NCBI RefSeq assembly: GCF_000004195.4
Contig: NC_030677.2
Span: 42,037,142-42,101,141 of the forward strand
Origin: Xenopus tropicalis
Taxonomy: Eukaryota; Chordata; Amphibia; Anura; Pipidae
Length of the DNA: 64,000 bases
Direction of reading: 5' to 3'
The stretch's first letter is position 1, and each line of letters starts with the position of its first letter. The notes beneath the pieces were generated by a model. The model was not told the DNA's origin, made no database searches, and saw only the letters and a program-made list of their open reading frames with translations. Positions 1 through 9,940 of the stretch are shown here, piece by piece. The position numbers were made by a program, and so were the translations under genes.

Positions 1-1194
1 AAATAATTAAAAAACTGTGAAAAATAAATAATGAAGACTAATTAAGAAGTTGCTTAGAATTGGCGTTTTTTGTTAACATACAAAAAGTGTGTACCAGGAA
101 TGGAACGTTGTGGAGCAAAGCGTAGTTGAGTTAACATTATTGAGTTATTCCAGTTCAAGTTTGACTTAAACATGCTAGTGATTCACAAGTTATTTGCACC
201 AAAACTCACAAATTTGAATTACAGGTTCCCAAACTAGAATGTTCCATATTTATTAAATGCAAATAAATAAATAACAAAATAAGCACACATTCGAGTTTGG
301 TGGGTTTTCAATTTTTTACGATGTCAAATAAAAACTTGCAAATTTGAAATTCAATTTTTGATAAAAAAAAAAATAAAAACTGCTTATTAGGTCATTTTCT
401 AATACTTGGCAAATTTGCAACTGGGCAATAACCGATGTTAATCAGTTAATGATTATCTTTGTTTAGGTAGCTGCAAGTAAGTAAAGTTAAAGCTAGCATT
501 TGATTGGTTGCCATGAGTTTCTGTCCAAAAAAAAATTGCCCAGTGTTAGGACCCTTACACTCAATAGCTTTTTTGTTTACATGTTTCAAAACACATGCAA
601 TTATATGCACTTTTTAAATACATCTTAGTATGTTTCTGTGAGTTCCAAACACAGGGCGTGTGTGGTGCGAATGAATGTTCCAGTATAGGAGAAGTAAGTG
701 CAAGGGCAGTTTTGTAATGGTCACTTTAGAAGTAAAAAATAGGATCAGGGGTTAGAAGAGCAGCCAGAGGCTCCAACGGGGAGACCAGGAGGGTCGGTGC
801 CCTATGGTGACAAGGCCACCAGTATAGTGACTCAAGCCGTTGGGCTCAAAGATAGAGAGATCCTTAGAGCCTGGGACTGTAAGCTTCCCCTGGGGATTGT
901 ACAACAAGACTGACAATGCTAATTCTGGGGTGTTATTATTTGCTTTATTTGTTGAAAGCATTTAATGATTGAATGTGTAACATCAAGTCAGCATCCACCA
1001 TTCCAAGTGTGTCATCAATCAATAAAGAATTTAGTTAAAGAACCACTGTCGCCCAAGTTATTGGGAAGAGTTAGCACTGTGTGTGGGACCAGTGTGATGA
1101 ACTCTTCCTCCAGAGTAAGTGAGGGCCCACCTGAGAAGAAGAGAAACACAACCCTAATCGGAGTTGCGCCCAATTGTACAAAGACTGAGGTACA
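1..1194. other. No gene recognised; AT-rich non-coding DNA
   Basis: AT-rich sequence with short A/T runs. Open frames at about 752-961 (minus) and 965-1231 (plus) show no recognisable domain. I see nothing else to annotate. Confidence 0.6.
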
Positions 1195-1202
1195 TTATAA
1201 GG

Positions 1203-1506
1203 CAGGGATCCCCAACCTTTTTAATTTGTGATCCATACTCAGAAAGTGTTGGGGAGCCACACAAGCATGAAAAAAAGAAGCTCTTTGAGGATGCCAAATA
1301 AGGGCTGTGATTGGCCATTTGGTAGTCCCATGTAGACTACTAGCATGCAGGGCTCTGCTTGGGGTAAAACTGTGTCTCGGTACTTCCAAAACTTGTCGTC
1401 AAGCCAGAAATGTAAAAATGGGCACCTACTTTGAGACCACTGGGAGCAACATCAAAGGGAGCGGTGAGTAACATGTTGCTCGTGAGCCACTGGTTGAGGA
1501 TCACTG
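1203..1506. mobile_element. hAT-like non-autonomous element, 304 bp, copy 1
   Basis: The element starts CAGGGATCCCCAACC and ends GGTTGAGGATCACTG, which are imperfect terminal inverted repeats. The flanking 8-mers ttataagg and atataagt agree at 6 of 8 positions, as expected for a decayed 8-bp hAT target-site duplication. Two closely related copies at 13489-13796 and 28465-28772 have perfect 8-bp duplications, which fixes the element ends here. It has no coding capacity. It is the most diverged of the three copies. Confidence 0.8.
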
Positions 1507-1514
1507 ATATAAGT

Positions 1515-2427
1515 GGTAAAAGTTATTTTAAGGTACCCCTACCCCATATACAGTACCTGTTACACAACAATCCAGTCTTATTATAAAATATCTTACTAAA
1601 AGCTGTAAAAGTGTTTAGTGATAAAAACCCTACCAAGAACCCAAATCTATACATTTTAATGGAGTAGTTAAGTTTGGTTTTTGGTACAAATTACAGACAG
1701 TGGGCAATGGACCTGTTGCTGCAAGTGACTGAGTGACAGGGACTTAAATTAAGGTGATTCTTGAAAAATACTAGTGAGTTGACAGGAGAGTCTGTATATA
1801 GCACGTACGTTGGGGCAAGAGCCAGAACCTCATATAACAGAAGTCTAAATCACAGGCTTTATAACAATATCACTATAAAGTGCACCAAGGTTTTGTAAAA
1901 GAGCTGGAATGAGAGAACTTCTTTCGAGTAGAATTTATCTTGCTTAGTGTATGTACTTTATATGTTCTTGGGTGAAATGAGGAGCTGAGATTCATGGGTG
2001 TAAATCTCATTTGCTTCCCTGATGTAACTTTTTTTCCATCGTTGTTTGCAATTACTTTTACTGCTGTGAACTGGCTAGGAATATTTTAATGATCTATATA
2101 ATCTAATTACAATCAAACCAGAAATGACACAGAAAATGAGAATATGTAGAAAATTCAATTGCAGGTAATTTGAACCTCACCATAAATCATTTTTATTACT
2201 CTCCAGCTGGTAGCCACTGTAGCATTTCTAACAAATAGCCTCACTGTAAATGGTGAGCAGAAAAGTAGTGAATTATACCGTCCACTCAACACTTTAATAA
2301 TCATGGAGTGAATCTGAATAACTCCATAGATCTTGCACATTATGTGTTATGGAAAGAGCCCAAAGACTTACAGCTCATGTTGAGATTTCTATTGAAACAA
2401 CTAGGTTAAGCTTTCCTTCCTATGCTG
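1515..2427. other. No gene recognised
   Basis: AT-rich non-coding sequence without a recognisable exon, repeat end or RNA gene. Confidence 0.5.
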
Positions 2428-2868
2428 TTAAAGGAACAGTAACACCAAAAAATGAAAGTGTATAAAAATAATTAATATATTATATACTATTGCTCTGCAC
2501 TGGTAAAAGTTGTGTGTTTTCTTCATAAACACTACTGCAGTTATATAAATAGCCTGCTGTGTAGCCATGGGGGCAGCCATTTAATTTGTAAAAAGGAGAA
2601 AAGGCACAGGTTACTAAGCAGATAACAGATAAGTAGCAGATTCCCATTGTATTCTACACGATTTATCTGGTATCTACTTATGTAACCTGTGCCTTTTCTC
2701 CTTCTTTCAATTTAAATGGCTGCCCCCATGGCTACACAGCAGCTATTTCTATTAACTATAGTAGTGTTTCTGAAGCAAACACACAACTTTTACCAGTGCA
2801 GGGCAACAGTACATTATATTTTAATTATTTTAAAACATTTTTATTTTTTAGTGTTACTGTTCCTTTAA
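2428..2868. mobile_element. T2/Kolobok-type MITE, full-length hairpin
   Basis: The ends read TTAAAGGAACAGTAACAC and the inverse GTGTTACTGTTCCTTTAA, with TTAA at both edges matching the TTAA duplication of the Xenopus T2 (Kolobok) family. The whole 441 bp is one imperfect palindrome. The segment around 2560-2610 (ccatgggggcagccattt) is mirrored at about 2715-2740, and the fold centre is near 2650. It has no coding capacity. The T2 assignment rests on the known TTAAAGGRR terminus. Confidence 0.85.
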
Positions 2869-3249
2869 ACGCACTTCTTTCTTTATCTGAGCCCTTATAC
2901 TTCCTTGATTATTACTGGCAATTAAAGAGCTATCTAACACACTTTCATTAGGGAAGAACATCAACATGTGTTGTTTGCAAATATATTAATTTCCATGTCG
3001 TTGAAGAGCAATAATTACTTTAGCTTTTGCAGACACTGATTCAAATAACAACAATAAGAAAATACTCATCTTCTTAAAGTGATCATCAACATTAACGGTT
3101 TTACCCTGCAGCTTGAATATTTTGAGCAAAGTATTGCTGTAATCGTACGGCAACATTGACAGTATGGAAGGAAAGTACATGATCAGACTTGATTTAATAT
3201 TGTTTAAGCCTTCAAGGCTTGAGCATTCAGATACTAATGAATGAAGAAA

Positions 3250-3411
3250 ATGGTTTCTTCATTCGAATACCATGCTTCGTGAATATCGGGTTTTTCTTTT
3301 ACCAACAAAAAAATAAAAGGTTCGGCCCCTAAAACCTGCCATGCTTTTTATTTTATTGTTGGGGACAAGAAAAACCCAATCTTCACAAAGCGTGGTGCTT
3401 GAATGAAGAAA
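3250..3411. repeat. Imperfect inverted repeat of about 162 bp
   Basis: The left arm begins ggtttcttcattcgaatacc and its mirror ends at gaatgaagaaacc. The inner segments gggtttttctttt and gacaagaaaaaccc also pair, and the loop lies near 3325-3345. It resembles a small foldback MITE. I cannot name the family. Confidence 0.6.
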
Positions 3412-3547
3412 CCACACAATAGATTGGGATCTCTTGTCTGATTTTAGTATCCAAATACTGGAGCCCGAAGGCTGGAGCATTCTTAAATTGGCCCCATCAT
3501 TATGGAACTGAGTACTTGTAATGGTGTACAATGGAAAAAAAGACAAA

Positions 3548-3600
3548 AAATTCAGAAAAAACCCAAGTCCTAAGCATTATGGATAACAGGTCCCATACCT
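3548..3600 (-). mobile_element. Terminal fragment of the 'caggtatggga' TA-flanked MITE family
   Basis: The segment ends ggataacaggtcccatacct, the outer end of a very abundant element in this window (see 34065-34391). Only about 53 bp remain. It faces a second copy that starts at 3665, so the two ends form a head-to-head pair. Confidence 0.65.
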
Positions 3601-3664
3601 TTATTTCATTGTAATCAATGAATACAAACAAGTGCTGGGCTATGCTTTTAAGGAAATTATAATA

Positions 3665-3876
3665 CAGGTATGGGACCTGTTATCCATAATGCTTAGGACC
3701 TGGGTTATTTCTGATTTTTTTTTTGTCTCCAATAGAGATTAATTATATCTTAACTAGGCTCAGTTACAAGGCACTGTTTTACTATTGCAGAAAAAAATAG
3801 TTTTTCTAAATTATAATTATATGCTTATAATAACAGGAGGTGGCCTGCCCATAATTTGGAACTTTCTGGATAACGG
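3665..3876 (+). mobile_element. 'caggtatggga' TA-flanked MITE, diverged copy
   Basis: It begins caggtatgggacctgttatc after a TA. The internal blocks (tctccaatagagattaatta, atcttaactaggctcag) match the other copies in order, and it fades out at ggataacgggttc. The far end is not intact. Confidence 0.7.
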
Positions 3877-5240
3877 GTTCTTTAAAATATCCATTTATAA
3901 AATAAAGTTATAAAAATGAGTGGAATCCCTAATGTCATACAGGTAGATAGCAAATTAGTGTTGGCTTAGTGTTGGAACCAGCGAGGGAAAAAAAGCACAA
4001 ACATCAAAAAGGACCCTGAAATCTATGCACAAATAAATACAGTTAGTTTTATTGAGTTATCCATGAGTAAGCTGATATTTGGAGGTACGGTGGTTTAAGA
4101 AAATCAATTTACCATAAAACCATGCAACTCTTTGAGAGTGGGCCCCCACAGTGGTTCTTAAAAACAAGCAATAACTTCTTTGTTGACAGCAAGTACAAAG
4201 ATCTCTTAGGGCAGGCACTAAGGTGTTTGCCGATCAGGGGACAGGAACCAGTCTGCTGAAAATGTCCAAGCACCAGATTCAGGCCCTGGGCAAGTTACAG
4301 CAGTCCCTAAGTCTGTACACTTGTGTCCCTCATCTGAGGGTGGTACACCAAAGACTCTAATTGTCTACTTTCCTCATTGGATCATCAGGCCTGAAATAAA
4401 CTCTGCCTCCTAAAGTGAGCTGTAATAGAAATATTGTCACAATTAATTTTCCATATTTGGCCTACGCCTGTCCAGGCTGTACCCTTCCAACTTCTTGCCC
4501 AGGTTGAATCCACCAGCTTCTTCCCTTTATACAATAGAACAATGCAACAATGTCCCCTCTTGGTCAGTTGTGGAACTGCCAGGAGCATACGTTTACACAG
4601 AATCCCCTCCCAACTGTAATTTAGAATCCTCACTGCAGACTTGGGTAAAAGCACTTAAACCCAGGACATAAGTGTTATACAACAAGGGCTTGTACCTGCA
4701 AGTGTTTTTTAATGCGTTTGATGCCCCTTTCAGATGTTTGAGTGCACCTAAACACACTATCTAATTGATTGCATTATATTCTACCTGGTTGTACTCACAA
4801 GCGTTCAGCGTTTGTCTCCATTTGCATTTCATCACATTTTTTAGACACAACATGTTGCATTCTCTTGCACTTGACGAGCATTCATAATTCAGTAGAATAC
4901 ATACAATATATGTGGGGTTTTTGCACTCAGCATGTGTTTGTAAACGCATTAAAAACTCATGAGTATGGGCCCTTAAGCTGAAACATAATGAAAGTATCTG
5001 TATTTTTAAAGCCAAACAGGACACAGACACAACACAAGTGGGCCGCCTGGGCCACAACCTGGGTGCTGAAGGAAAGCTTAGTATACTAAAAGGGGTGGAG
5101 CTTCTTGCTAGATATAGAAGTTACAAATCTGTAACTTCTGTATTTTCTGTGTTAGAAAATACATCAGACTCAATAAAGGGAGAGAGGTATGACATATGGG
5201 GGCTTGTGTTTTTTAGGGATTTTAAATAAAATGTTTTATT
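3877..5240. other. No gene recognised; possible old long-terminal-repeat-like segment
   Basis: About 3969-4670 is less AT-rich than its surroundings and could be an old solo LTR, because it has TG and CA near its edges. I could not confirm a target-site duplication, primer site or any viral protein. Open frames at 4385-4654 and 4761-5057 (both minus) have no recognisable domain. Confidence 0.3.
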
Positions 5241-5277
5241 CTTTAAAGGGGTTATTCACCTTGGAGATAACTTTTTA

Positions 5278-5899
5278 TCCAGAAAGCTCCAAATTACGGA
5301 AAGCCTGTCTTCCATAGACTCCATTTTAATGAAATAATTTAGAATTTTAAAAATGATTCCTTTTTTCTCTGTAATAATAAAACAGTAGCTTGTAATTGAT
5401 CCCAACTAAGATATAATTACCCCTTATTGGGGGCAGAACAGTCCTATTGGGTTTATTTAATGGTTAAATGATTCCCTTTTCTCTGTAATAATAAAACAGT
5501 ACCTGTACTTGATCCCAACTAAGATATAGTTACCCCTTATTGGGGGCAGAACAGCCCTATTGGGTTTATTTAATGGTTAAATGATTCCCTTTTCTCTGTA
5601 ATAATAAAACAGTACCTGTACTTGATCCCAACTAAGATATAATTACCCCTTATTGGGGGCAGAACAGCCCTATTGGGTTTATTTAATGGTTAAATGATTC
5701 CCTTTTCTCTGTAATAATAAAACAGTACCTGTACTTGATCCCAACTAAGATTGAATTAATCCTTATTGGAGGCAGAACAATCCTATAGGGTTTAATTAAT
5801 GTTTTACTGATTTTGTATGTATTGATCCAAATCACGGAAAGACCCCTTATCCGGAATCCCCTTGGTCCCAAGCATTCTGGATAACAGGTCCTATACCTG
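5278..5899 (-). mobile_element. 'caggtatggga' TA-flanked MITE with internal amplification
   Basis: It is read in the orientation that ends ggtcctatacctg before TA at 5900. The near end matches the family block ttatccagaaagctccaaat. The interior carries four tandem copies of a segment that is single in the other copies, so the element is about 620 bp instead of about 300 bp. The bases just before it (from about 5244) carry tttaaaggggttattcacc, a T2-like terminus, so the MITE may have inserted into or next to a T2 element. Confidence 0.8.
5351..5804. repeat. Tandem repeat, 113-115 bp unit, 4 copies
   Basis: Units start at 5351, 5466, 5579 and 5692 with aaatgattcc, giving spacings of 115, 113 and 113 bp. 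The two middle units are almost identical and the last is the most diverged. Each unit holds the family block from ctgtaataataaaacagta to ttgggtttatttaatgg, so the array is an expansion of MITE interior sequence. Confidence 0.9.
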
Positions 5900-7261
5900 T
5901 ACTTCCATTTCAGTGATGTAGATAATTCCATTAACAGCCCTTAATGGGTTAAAAGTTCAATTTGCTGCTTTTAGGAAATATCCTCTTGTTTCTTTTTCAT
6001 CTTTTGAATAATTTGAAAGTAAACAAGCAGCAGAGCAGCGATATATTCATAAATCCATGTTATACTTTTGTGTCTGCACATTTATTAGGGAGCAGAGAGG
6101 ATCATTTTTCAGCCAACGGGTTTAGAAGAAAATATATATAGGCACTTAGATTACTATAGGCATGTAACAGAGCTCGGCTTTGCCGACGCAGGAAATTTCC
6201 ATTAGCATTCTAGGTAGGCTTTAGGGAAAGAAAAAAGCAACAACCTCTGCGTAAATAAACAATTACTTCAGCAATCAACTTAGGTAAAGTAATATAATCA
6301 ATGCAAACACTGCAAAACAAATAATCCTTCCAGGCTTTATACCCACTGTTAACATAGGCAGTGGGGTTCCATCTGTTTTCTTTTGCTTCTTTTGTGTTTG
6401 TTAACTATTAATAGCAGGTAGACATCTGGAAGTGAGACACAATTTGCCTGAGAATTGTTTTTAGCAAAGATATCACAGGCTAATTGCATTATCAATCACA
6501 GCGAGATGCACCTCGTAACTAATACCACACGCAAACGAAACCCAACAGTCGGTTATTTTACATTTTCTATGCTTTTACTCTCCACTGTCCCCTTGGGATT
6601 TGTGTATGGGTACAATACATACATTAGCATATTAAATGAGCAAAAATTCCAGCAATTTCGTTTAGCTGCTTTTCAAGGTTTTTTTTGCACAGTTGCATCA
6701 AAGATATTGATATTTTTTAACGTTGCAGTCTAATATTCAGTTATTCATATGATACAGCTGCGATAAAAGACACTAGCCATGGCCCATTTTCATGTGAAAT
6801 TCTATTTTGGCTCCCTAAGCTATTTATATATATTACACAAGAGCGATGAATATGCTATAAATTATATCCTTATAAACTGTGCTTAGTGATGTCATCAGTT
6901 ATAATCGGTGTTTAGTGATGTCATTTTTGTCATGTGACTCACTAAACCTTGTGTATTATAATAAATAAGTTACCCCCTGTTGAAAAATATGAGGATATTA
7001 AACATCACCTCGGAGTTATACTAGCCTTGTATTTTACAACATGGGGTACTTTTTCACTATATAACTAGCCTATATTGAATTTTAGATATTTCTATAGAAC
7101 CAACTATTAATTTATATATATTAGATATTGTCAGATAGATAAATCCTATAGGTGACAGGAGTACCCACAGAAGTGAACTAGCTAGTTAAAGAAGGATAGT
7201 TTAAGATAGACTTAGGGCAGAGCCTTGAAGTATACTGACAGAGAGTGGGAGGGGACACTAA
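5900..7261. other. No gene recognised
   Basis: AT-rich non-coding sequence. The 92-codon frame at 6455-6733 has hydrophobic stretches but no recognisable domain or splice context. Short near-repeats (agtgatgtcat) occur around 6885-6935. Confidence 0.5.
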
Positions 7262-7521
7262 GTGGCACATTTACTAATCCACGAATGTCCGAAAAGCGCC
7301 TGAATGCGTTTTTTTCGTAATGATTGGTATTTTGCAACTTTTTCGAGCGCTCAATACGAAAAAGTCGCGACAATTCGCGAAAGTCGTAATGGCTATGAAA
7401 AAGTTGCGACAATTCACGAAAGTCATAATGCTATGAAAAAGTCGCAAAAAATACGAAAAAGTCGCAAAATGTTCGTTTTCCAATCCGAATTTTTCCCATT
7501 CGGATTCAGATTCGTGGATTA
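7262..7521. mobile_element. PIF/Harbinger-type foldback MITE
   Basis: The left end is gtggcacatttactaatcca and the right side holds the mirror ttcgtggattagtaaat. The interior is rich in cgaaaaagtcgc-type motifs, as in the elements at 8788, 19026 and 47726. The right terminus merges with the palindromic repeat that follows. Membership of the family is clear, but the exact right edge is not. Confidence 0.7.
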
Positions 7522-7672
7522 GTAAATCGCCGGAGGGAGGGCACACGCTGCGCAGGTGATTTCGGCAAATCGCCGAAGTTGGCTCGCGAGGCATTTTCGG
7601 CAATTTGCCAAAATTGCGCCGCCGCGTGTGCCATCCCACCGGCGACTTACATTTTCGCCGGTGGGATGGCAA
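7522..7672. repeat. GC-rich palindromic repeat, copy 1
   Basis: The left arm (gtaaatcgccgg ... ggcacacgc ... ggcaaatcgccgaag) is mirrored by cggcaatttgcc ... gcgtgtgccatcccaccgg. The centre lies near 7580-7590. A further cgccggtgggatggc follows at about 7656. It is far richer in CpG than its surroundings. A second copy lies at 23851-23988. Confidence 0.75.
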
Positions 7673-8787
7673 CTCGGGGACTAATCTCCCCATGTGCCAG
7701 AGCCGTAAATGGGGCAACTTCAGGTCTTTGTGCTCTGAATTGAACCACAGAGACCTGTGTCGAAGGCATTGTGCAAAGTAGAAAATAATGACGAATTGTG
7801 CCCATTTTTTGCACTTTGCAGCCTGTTTGTAAATTACACCTTATTTCATCATGTTTTATTTATGCATGTATTCTTATGACTATTTGAATAATTTCAATTT
7901 TAAAAAACACCTCTCTGCTAGAGGGGTTAGCATGATGCCAGATGCTACCAAAGCAGTTTAAGACACAGTACCACAGCCAAGAGAACCTTAGCTAATGAGG
8001 ACTCATCACAATGACAGTAATCTGTACTTTTAATTAAATATCTATGTGAATAATAAAGATTATTCTGCTTTATGGCCCCTGAGGAGAATTTGCATTTTGT
8101 TGTTAAAGGTGTGGGCAGATGTCATGGCTGAAAGCCATGTATTTACCATTAAATAAAATAATAGAAAGGAATTCACTAGGATGCCAGCTGGTATTGAGTT
8201 TTTTCTTTCCTTGTAATATTAGGAAATGATAGACCTTTAACTTATATACAGTATTAATATATCAGATACATTATTACATAGCTAAATTGCAAGTAAAATG
8301 TTGTCCTGACAGAGTTTTCTGGGTAAATGGCATTTTTATTTTTTCCTCTGTTATAAACCAGGGCTGGAGGCCTGTGGACCAGATGAAGCAATCAAAGGGA
8401 TTTATGGCCCAATAACTACCCACAAGCTCCACTGACCTATTGTATGATATCCATGTTTTATTATAATCCAGCCACTGAAATTCATTTTGAATAAATGTAA
8501 AATGTTACTAAACTCGAATGTTTGATTATTTTTAAAAAAAATTAAGCAGTGAAAAAAAAAAACCTAAAAGATAGAATACATATACTTGTCATTCTTGTCA
8601 TTATAAAATGGGTCTATAAACTCAAAAAAAGTAAATAGTTCAAAAGACTCAAAAAAAAACCACATACATTTTGCCTAAGTTTACATTGGGGTTTCACATT
8701 TCTAGCACTTACTGTACTAAATATCAAACATTTGAATTTTGGAAACCATAAAATAAATTTGGGAGTTTTTGCACAAAAAAATTCCTA
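7673..8787. other. No gene recognised
   Basis: AT-rich non-coding sequence. A block at about 7785-7850 (gtgcccattttttgcac) recurs near 23385, indicating a shared but unassigned repeat. Confidence 0.45.
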
Positions 8788-9120
8788 GGGGCAGATTTAC
8801 TAATCCATGAATTCGAATCCCGAATGGGAAAAATTCGGATTGGAAACGAAAATTCATGAAGATCGCAAATATCCCAAAAATGCTTATGAAAAAATCGTAT
8901 TAGTCATGATAATATCGTATTGGCGATCCGAAAGTCACAAAATTTTTGTACCGAACCATTGTAAACAGCAGTAAAACCTTTCCGATTTTTTCACGCAATC
9001 GTACGAAAAAGTTGTGCGATGTATGGAAAAGTCGTGCAGTGTACGAAAAAACATGCGGACGCCCGAAAAATTCAGCGAAAATGAACGCTCGGAGAATTCA
9101 TGCTTTTGGAAATGTGCCCC
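8788..9120. mobile_element. PIF/Harbinger-type MITE, 333 bp
   Basis: The ends are ggggcagatttactaatcc and ggaaatgtgcccc, flanked on both sides by cta, a 3-bp direct repeat that departs from the usual TWA. The interior is similar to 47726-48097 (atcgtattggcgatccgaaa). It encodes nothing recognisable. Confidence 0.8.
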
Positions 9121-9729
9121 CTAGAGTCGTAGAAAAAATGTAAATTCAAACATTGATAAACTAGTCGTAAAATGTTTTATTTTAGAATTGAAAATACTAT
9201 TCCTGTAAAATGTGTGACTGAAACTATTGGATTTTCCTTAATTTGACCTTTAAACTTCATGACTGGCCATTGCTAAACTTTGGGATTGTGTAACATTTTT
9301 TATACTGTCATCCATGTATTGATTGTATGGCTTCTTCACTTTTTGTAGAGAATGTATTGATAATGGATTCTAACCCAGTCTAGGTCTCCCTTTATCTTAG
9401 TTGGATTATTTCCAGTATCTAAAATTAAAATCTAAATGATATTTTTTTCTCATTACAAACATTGGATCTCTCATTAAGATAATTGACTAAATGTTTATCA
9501 TCAAATGTATGTACTAATAAGATCAAAGTTTAACAAGAGTTCATTTGACAGAGAGAGTGTTATAAATGAGTCTATTTAAAAATAGGTTAATGCTTTTAAA
9601 TAACGATTCTGGAAAACATACATTCTACACTTCTACAGCCATTTATATGTATTGGAGGGGGTATATGTGACAAGACTACATGCACTTTGTATTAACTAGG
9701 GTAATAATTATTGATTGTGTAGGATGGTA
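9121..9729. other. No gene recognised
   Basis: AT-rich non-coding sequence with no feature that I can support. Confidence 0.5.
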
Positions 9730-9940
9730 CAGGTCTGCAAACCATAACCTAGAAACCCAATATCCAGGAAATTCTGAATCACAGAATTTATTTTAAGCAA
9801 ATAATTATTATTAGTATACTAATACTAGTATTAGTATTTTTTTTTTCTGTTATAATAATAAAACAGTACCTTGTAGTGAATTGTCACTATGCTACATAAA
9901 TTTATATTGGTAACAAATCAGTCCTATTGGGTTTGTTTTC
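9730..9940. mobile_element. Decayed 'caggtatggga' MITE
   Basis: It retains the internal blocks ctgttataataataaaacag and cagtcctattgggttt of the family in the right order. Both terminal repeats have decayed beyond recognition. Confidence 0.55.

Noticed and set aside
3969..4670. Solo LTR of an old retroviral or LTR element
   Set aside because: TG and CA at the edges are weak evidence, and there is no clear target-site duplication, primer site or protein. Kept only as a possibility in the description.
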